DNA of 9,902 nucleotides from Paracoccaceae bacterium (GTDB taxonomy: Bacteria > Pseudomonadota > Alphaproteobacteria > Rhodobacterales > Rhodobacteraceae). Location of the stretch: contig SPLB01000047.1 of assembly GCA_004566265.1 (NCBI GenBank), forward strand, positions 1-9,902. Reading direction: 5' to 3'. The position numbers and the translations under genes are program-made. Positions 6,863 through 9,902 of this stretch are shown here, piece by piece. Below the pieces are notes generated by a model. That model made no database searches, was not told where the DNA came from, and was given only the letters and a program-made list of their open reading frames with translations. Each line of letters opens with the position of its first letter. Position 1 is the first letter of the stretch.

Positions 6863-7285
6863 ATGAAGCAGGAAGTGTTTCTGCCGGATGACTATCGTCC
6901 AGCCGAAGATGAACCTTTCATGAATGAGCGGCAGCTTGAATATTTTCGCCGCAAATTATTGAACTGGAAGACTGAATTGCTTGCAGAGAGTCGTGATACG
7001 ATCGAAGGCCTGCAAGACAACACGCGTAACATTCCCGACGTGGCTGACCGAGCCAGTGAAGAGACGGACAGAGCGCTGGAACTGCGCACCAGGGACCGTC
7101 AGCGTAAACTGGTGAGCAAAATCGACGCCGCCATCCGCCGGATTGACGAAGGCGAATATGGCTACTGCGAGGTGACGGGTGACCAGATCTCGGTGAAGCG
7201 ACTGGATGCACGTCCGATCGCCACCATGAGCCTAGAGGCGCAAGAGCGTCACGAGCGCCGTGAACGGGTGCACCGGGACGACTAA
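6863..7285 (+). CDS. dksA: RNA polymerase-binding transcription factor DksA
   Basis: A 140-residue protein, close to the usual DksA length. It binds the RNA polymerase secondary channel and, with ppGpp, tunes rRNA and amino-acid promoters in the stringent response. The coiled-coil tip carries the DxxDxA motif (D59, D62, A64 in DVADRA) needed for activity. The globular region holds GEYGYCEVTGDQIS (97-110) and RLDARPIATMSLEAQERHE (113-131). Of the four zinc cysteines of E. coli DksA only C102 remains: the second position is Thr, and the distal pair is replaced within TMSLEAQER. Reduced-cysteine DksA proteins are known in alphaproteobacteria and remain functional, so this is not decay. The start is ATG 6863, with AAGGAG six bases upstream. 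An in-frame ATG at 6809 lacks a site and is rejected. An intrinsic terminator follows at 7370-7405. Confidence 0.93.
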   Translation: MKQEVFLPDDYRPAEDEPFMNERQLEYFRRKLLNWKTELLAESRDTIEGLQDNTRNIPDVADRASEETDRALELRTRDRQRKLVSKIDAAIRRIDEGEYGYCEVTGDQISVKRLDARPIATMSLEAQERHERRERVHRDD

Positions 7286-7369
7286 GGGGGGCCACTTCGG
7301 CGTTAACCGCCTCTCCCGGGGCCTTTCTGGCGTAAAATGCCGATTGAACTGTGGAAATCTTAAGTATTC

Positions 7370-7405
7370 ATGCGCCGGGGGCTTTTGCTCCGGCGCATTT
7401 TTGTT
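7370..7405 (+). terminator. Rho-independent terminator of dksA
   Basis: ATGCGCCGG (7370-7378) pairs perfectly with CCGGCGCAT (7390-7398). The loop region can extend the stem with GC/GC around TTTT. ATTTTTGTT follows directly. This is a strong intrinsic terminator on the plus strand, 84 bases after the dksA stop. It also shows that an ATG at 7370, in frame with the next gene, is not that gene's start. Confidence 0.85.
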
Positions 7406-7438
7406 ATGTCAAGGCCCAGACTGGCATGCGGTGGGCTG

Positions 7439-8641
7439 ATGAGACTTGAAAACAACATGATCACCGTGGTTGGCGCCGGCATCGGTGGCCTCGCCATAGC
7501 GATACTTTTGCGCCAGGCAGGGGCTTCAGTTCGGGTTCTTGAGCAGGCCGAGGCGATTTCTGAAGTCGGAGCTGGTCTGCAGATTTCTCCGAATGGGGTC
7601 GCAGTTTTACGCGCGATGGGGGTGTTGGATGATCTCGCGTGGAACGCTACGCGGGCGCGCGCGGTGGTTCTGCGCCGCCACCGCAAAGGGCGCGAAGTCG
7701 TTCGACTCGATTTGGATCAATATGCTTCTGACCTGAGATACTATTTTGTCCACCGCGCTGATCTCGTGGAATTGCTGGCCGCCAAGGCGCGCGACGTGGG
7801 TGTGCAGATCCGACTTTTGCAACGTGTTGACAGGGTCGATCCGAGCGGCGCACCTAAGCTGTATCTTGCCAATGGCTCCTGCTGTCATGGGGATCTTGTG
7901 ATTGGGGCGGACGGTGTGCGTTCACGCCTGCGGGACGCCATCAATGGTGTGCAAGAGCCTTTCTTTACCGGACAGGTGGCGTGGCGGGCGCTGGTGCCGA
8001 ATCGTCTGAAACTCGAGAACGAAGCGCAGCTGTTTATGGGACCAGGGCGACATCTGGTGGCGTACCCACTGCGCGATGGGTCGCTGATCAATCTCGTGGC
8101 TGTGAAGGAACAACGCACCTGGGTGGAAGAAAGCTGGAGCCTCAAAGATGATCCAGACAATCTGCGTCGCGCTTTTGCCAACTTTGGCGGCACCGCGCAT
8201 GAACTTCTGTCGGATGTTCAAGAAGTTGGATTTTGGGGATTGTTTCGTCACAACGTGGCTGAGAAATGGCATGCAGGCCGATTGGTGCTGATAGGGGATG
8301 CGGCGCATCCGACTTTGCCATTTATGGCCCAGGGGGCGAATATGGCGCTGGAAGACGCCTATGTTCTGGCGGACAGCCTCACGCGTGCAGAGACTTTGGA
8401 AGGCGCGCTGACAAGGTATCAATCGCGCCGCAGAGAGCGGGTGTCCAAAGTGGTCGACACGGCGAATGGCAATGCATGGCGCTATCACCTTCGGCCGCCC
8501 ATCTCTTGGCCCGCCCATCTCCTTATGCGTGCCATGAGCCAATGGGCGCCGCAGAAAATGGTCGGACAGTTTGACTGGATCTATCGCCACGATGTGACCG
8601 AAGGTCAGGGTCTCCAAGGCGCGCGCACTGATGCCCATTGA
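7439..8641 (+). CDS. FAD-dependent monooxygenase (aromatic-ring hydroxylase class A)
   Basis: A 400-residue protein from ATG 7439, or 394 from ATG 7457; neither has a strong ribosome binding site. The flavin fold starts ITVVGAGIGGLA, with GxGxxG at 12-17 and the ADP-ribose-binding acidic residue E35. HRADLVELL (105-113), the DG motif VIGADGVRSRLR (154-165), and GDAAHP (286-291) followed by the PFMAQGANMALEDA block (294-307) are all intact. This pattern marks single-component, NAD(P)H-dependent flavin hydroxylases such as salicylate and 3-hydroxybenzoate 6-hydroxylases. The substrate cannot be deduced and no aromatic-degradation genes are adjacent. The protein is soluble, with no signal. It begins 34 bases after the dksA terminator, so it needs its own promoter or read-through; none was clear. 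It converges with xth, with 42 bases between stops. Confidence 0.85.
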   Translation: MRLENNMITVVGAGIGGLAIAILLRQAGASVRVLEQAEAISEVGAGLQISPNGVAVLRAMGVLDDLAWNATRARAVVLRRHRKGREVVRLDLDQYASDLRYYFVHRADLVELLAAKARDVGVQIRLLQRVDRVDPSGAPKLYLANGSCCHGDLVIGADGVRSRLRDAINGVQEPFFTGQVAWRALVPNRLKLENEAQLFMGPGRHLVAYPLRDGSLINLVAVKEQRTWVEESWSLKDDPDNLRRAFANFGGTAHELLSDVQEVGFWGLFRHNVAEKWHAGRLVLIGDAAHPTLPFMAQGANMALEDAYVLADSLTRAETLEGALTRYQSRRRERVSKVVDTANGNAWRYHLRPPISWPAHLLMRAMSQWAPQKMVGQFDWIYRHDVTEGQGLQGARTDAH

Positions 8642-8683
8642 TGGTGATTCGACGCAGCGCGCTGGCGTCGCGTGGCTCTGCGC

Positions 8684-9490
8684 TTACAGATCCAGCTTCA
8701 CCCAAACAGGCACGTGGTCTGATGGCTTCTCGCGACCACGCACCTCTTTGTCGATTTGGCAGTCAAGCAAACAATCAGCCGCCTGTGGCGTCAGCAGGAA
8801 GTGGTCAATTCGAATGCCATCATCGCGATTCCAGGCGCCTGCCTGGTAGTCCCAGAAACTATAGTGCCCTGGACCTTGGGTGCGGGCTCGGAAGGCGTCC
8901 GTAAAGCCAAGGTTTACAATGCGCTGAAACGCTGTGCGGCTTTCGGGGCGATGCAGCGCGTCTTCCACCCATGCTTCCGGAAGTTTGGCGTCTTCCGGCT
9001 GTGGGATAATGTTGTAGTCGCCCGCCATAAGGGCAGGCATCTCTTTGGCCAATAGATCTTTGGCACGGGCGTGCAGCCGCTCCATCCACGCAAGTTTGTA
9101 CGCGTATTTGCCGCCCGCGACCGGGCTGCCATCGGCTTCGAGTTCGACCGGGTTGCCATTCGGCAGGTACAGACCACAAATGCGGATCGCCTGTTTGCCG
9201 ACGACGGTGGCTTCGATCCAACGGGCCTGCACGTCGCTCTCATCACCCGGCAGACCACGGCGTACATCTTCAAGGGGGAGCTTGGACAGGATCGCAACGC
9301 CGTTGAAACTCTTTTGACCATGGGTCTCAACATTATAGCCGCGCTCCTCCAGCAGCTCTCTTGGGAAGGCTTCGTCCACTGACTTGATTTCTTGCAGCAC
9401 AACAACGTCTGGCTGCGCTTCGTCCAGCCACGCGGGCAGGGCAGCAGCGCGTGCTTTGATACCGTTGATATTGAATGTGGCGATTTTCAT
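8684..9490 (-). CDS. xth: Exodeoxyribonuclease III (AP endonuclease)
   Basis: A 268-residue protein, the same size as E. coli ExoIII (268). It cleaves DNA 5' of abasic sites and removes 3' blocks in base-excision repair. Active-site residues are all present: N7 (FNING), E34 (LQEIK), Y108 (GLYLPNG), D158 and N160 (AGDYN), D229/H230 (RIDH), and D258/H259 (SDHVP). NGVAILSK (63-70) and SFWDY (211-215) are also family motifs. The start is ATG 9490, preceded by GGAGGGG and four bases. An in-frame open extension to 9595 is not family-like and is rejected. It is a single gene on the minus strand, convergent with the monooxygenase. An inverted repeat at 9557-9572 lies in its upstream region. Confidence 0.95.
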   Translation of the reverse strand: MKIATFNINGIKARAAALPAWLDEAQPDVVVLQEIKSVDEAFPRELLEERGYNVETHGQKSFNGVAILSKLPLEDVRRGLPGDESDVQARWIEATVVGKQAIRICGLYLPNGNPVELEADGSPVAGGKYAYKLAWMERLHARAKDLLAKEMPALMAGDYNIIPQPEDAKLPEAWVEDALHRPESRTAFQRIVNLGFTDAFRARTQGPGHYSFWDYQAGAWNRDDGIRIDHFLLTPQAADCLLDCQIDKEVRGREKPSDHVPVWVKLDL

Positions 9491-9556
9491 GTGGCCCCTC
9501 CGGACAGGCGTTTGCGCTGATCTATCGCCGAATTGCGGGAGCGGAGCAAGGGTAGA

Positions 9557-9572
9557 TGCGAAGCGATTCGCA
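9557..9572. repeat. Inverted repeat upstream of xth
   Basis: TGCGAA-GCGA-TTCGCA gives 6-bp perfect arms with a 4-base centre, 67-82 bases upstream of the xth ATG. It could be a small operator or a leader hairpin. No known regulator motif was recognised. Confidence 0.35.
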
Positions 9573-9740
9573 AGGCGAGGCAGGTGGTTTTGCAAAGCTT
9601 GGTATTTACACTTATGGTAGTTTTTGCATTATTGCCATTGTGGATATATTGTTGGTGGAATGTGGATTAAAAAAAATATTGAATATTGTAAGAGGTTTCG
9701 GATCGTAAAGCTGTGGAGGAAATTATTTGAACTCTAGGCG

Positions 9741-9769
9741 TTGAGGAATTTTCTTTTCAAACTTAGATT
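9741..9769 (+). promoter_or_regulatory. Candidate promoter for the terminal gene
   Basis: TTGAGG (9741-9746), a 17-base spacer, then TAGATT (9764-9769) resembles a sigma70-type promoter with four of six matches in each box. It would give a leader of about 35 bases before ATG 9812. AT-rich DNA yields such matches by chance, so support is weak. Confidence 0.22.
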
Positions 9770-9811
9770 ATCTGCCAGTATTGCGTTGTGCAATTCTCAC
9801 AGGAGGTAACT

Positions 9812-9902
9812 ATGACCGCACTTAAGAAATTTGAGCCTACGGAATTTTCTGAAAATTCTGTTTTTGATGGCGCTTACACCGGGTTGATCAGCAACACATG
9901 CA
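9812..9902 (+). CDS. Unrecognised gene, 5' end only
   Basis: Thirty codons are visible before the window ends, beginning MTALKKFEPTEFSENSVFDG and then reading into AYTGLISNTC. AGGAGG lies five bases before the ATG, the strongest ribosome binding site in the window, so translation start is well supported. The segment has no hydrophobic leader and no motif I recognise. Codons are richer in A and T (TTT, AAT, GAA, TCT) than in neighbouring genes, and the upstream 200 bases are AT-rich too, which may mean recent acquisition or simply a short, highly expressed gene. The length is unknown, and nothing here allows a function to be named. Confidence 0.7.
   Translation, partial: MTALKKFEPTEFSENSVFDGAYTGLISNTC

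Larger units (their letters stand above)
9491..9811. other. AT-rich intergenic region between xth and the last gene
   Basis: These 321 bases hold the divergent promoters of xth and the terminal gene. The xth-proximal 100 bases are GC-normal and include a perfect inverted repeat (9557-9572). From about 9600 to 9800 the sequence turns strikingly AT-rich, with an A8 run at 9669-9676 and AATATT twice. Two mini reading frames occur here (9614-9670 and 9660-9737). No confident RNA gene was found. Confidence 0.6.

Noticed and set aside
7922..8638. Minus-strand open frame of 238 codons opposite the monooxygenase
   Set aside because: The plus strand encodes the DG and GD flavin motifs; the minus-strand product is His/Pro-rich and unrecognised.
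8642..8683. Bidirectional terminator between the converging monooxygenase and xth genes
   Set aside because: Only a 5-bp stem (GACGC 8651-8655 with GCGTC 8665-8669) was found, with no T-run on either strand.
9491..9595. Upstream extension of the xth frame
   Set aside because: ExoIII proteins begin at MKIATFN, and GGAGGGG is correctly spaced for that ATG.

Overview
The window reads as a chromosomal segment of an alphaproteobacterium, most likely a Rhodobacterales (Roseobacter-clade) species. Three things suggest this: the DksA has the degenerate zinc finger typical of alphaproteobacteria, a DUF2927 lipoprotein lies next to a tiny membrane protein and a CoxE-like VWA protein, and the coding base composition is moderately GC-rich. 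This assignment rests on protein-family recognition, not on a search.

Layout. Positions 1-98 are the right-hand end of an IS66-family insertion sequence: the last 26 codons of its transposase and a terminal inverted repeat ending in CTTAC. Positions 99-516 hold no gene I can name; one short reading frame on each strand abuts the IS end and may be a gene remnant. From 517 to 6681, six genes all lie on the minus strand. In transcription order they are a MoxR-type AAA+ ATPase, a DUF2927 lipoprotein with a TPR-like tail, a 55-residue two-helix membrane protein, a CoxE-like VWA protein, a PhoD-like metallophosphoesterase and a membrane-anchored M48 metallopeptidase. Spacings range from 21 to 153 bases.

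A divergent intergenic region (6682-6862) separates this block from a plus-strand dksA, which is followed by a clear intrinsic terminator (7370-7405). A plus-strand FAD-dependent aromatic-ring-hydroxylase-type monooxygenase follows (about 7439-8641). It converges on a minus-strand exodeoxyribonuclease III gene (8684-9490). The last 400 bases are a distinctly AT-rich stretch that ends in the first 30 codons of an unrecognised plus-strand gene with a near-perfect ribosome binding site.

How the genes may work together. MoxR ATPases with VWA partners are generally thought to act as chaperones or metal-centre maturation machines, as in CoxD/CoxE. Here the pair sits in one block with an envelope lipoprotein, a tiny membrane protein, a phosphoesterase and a membrane protease, which could be an uncharacterised envelope-linked maturation or quality-control module. 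dksA (stringent response), the monooxygenase and xth (DNA repair) look like independent units. No rRNA, tRNA or CRISPR array was seen.
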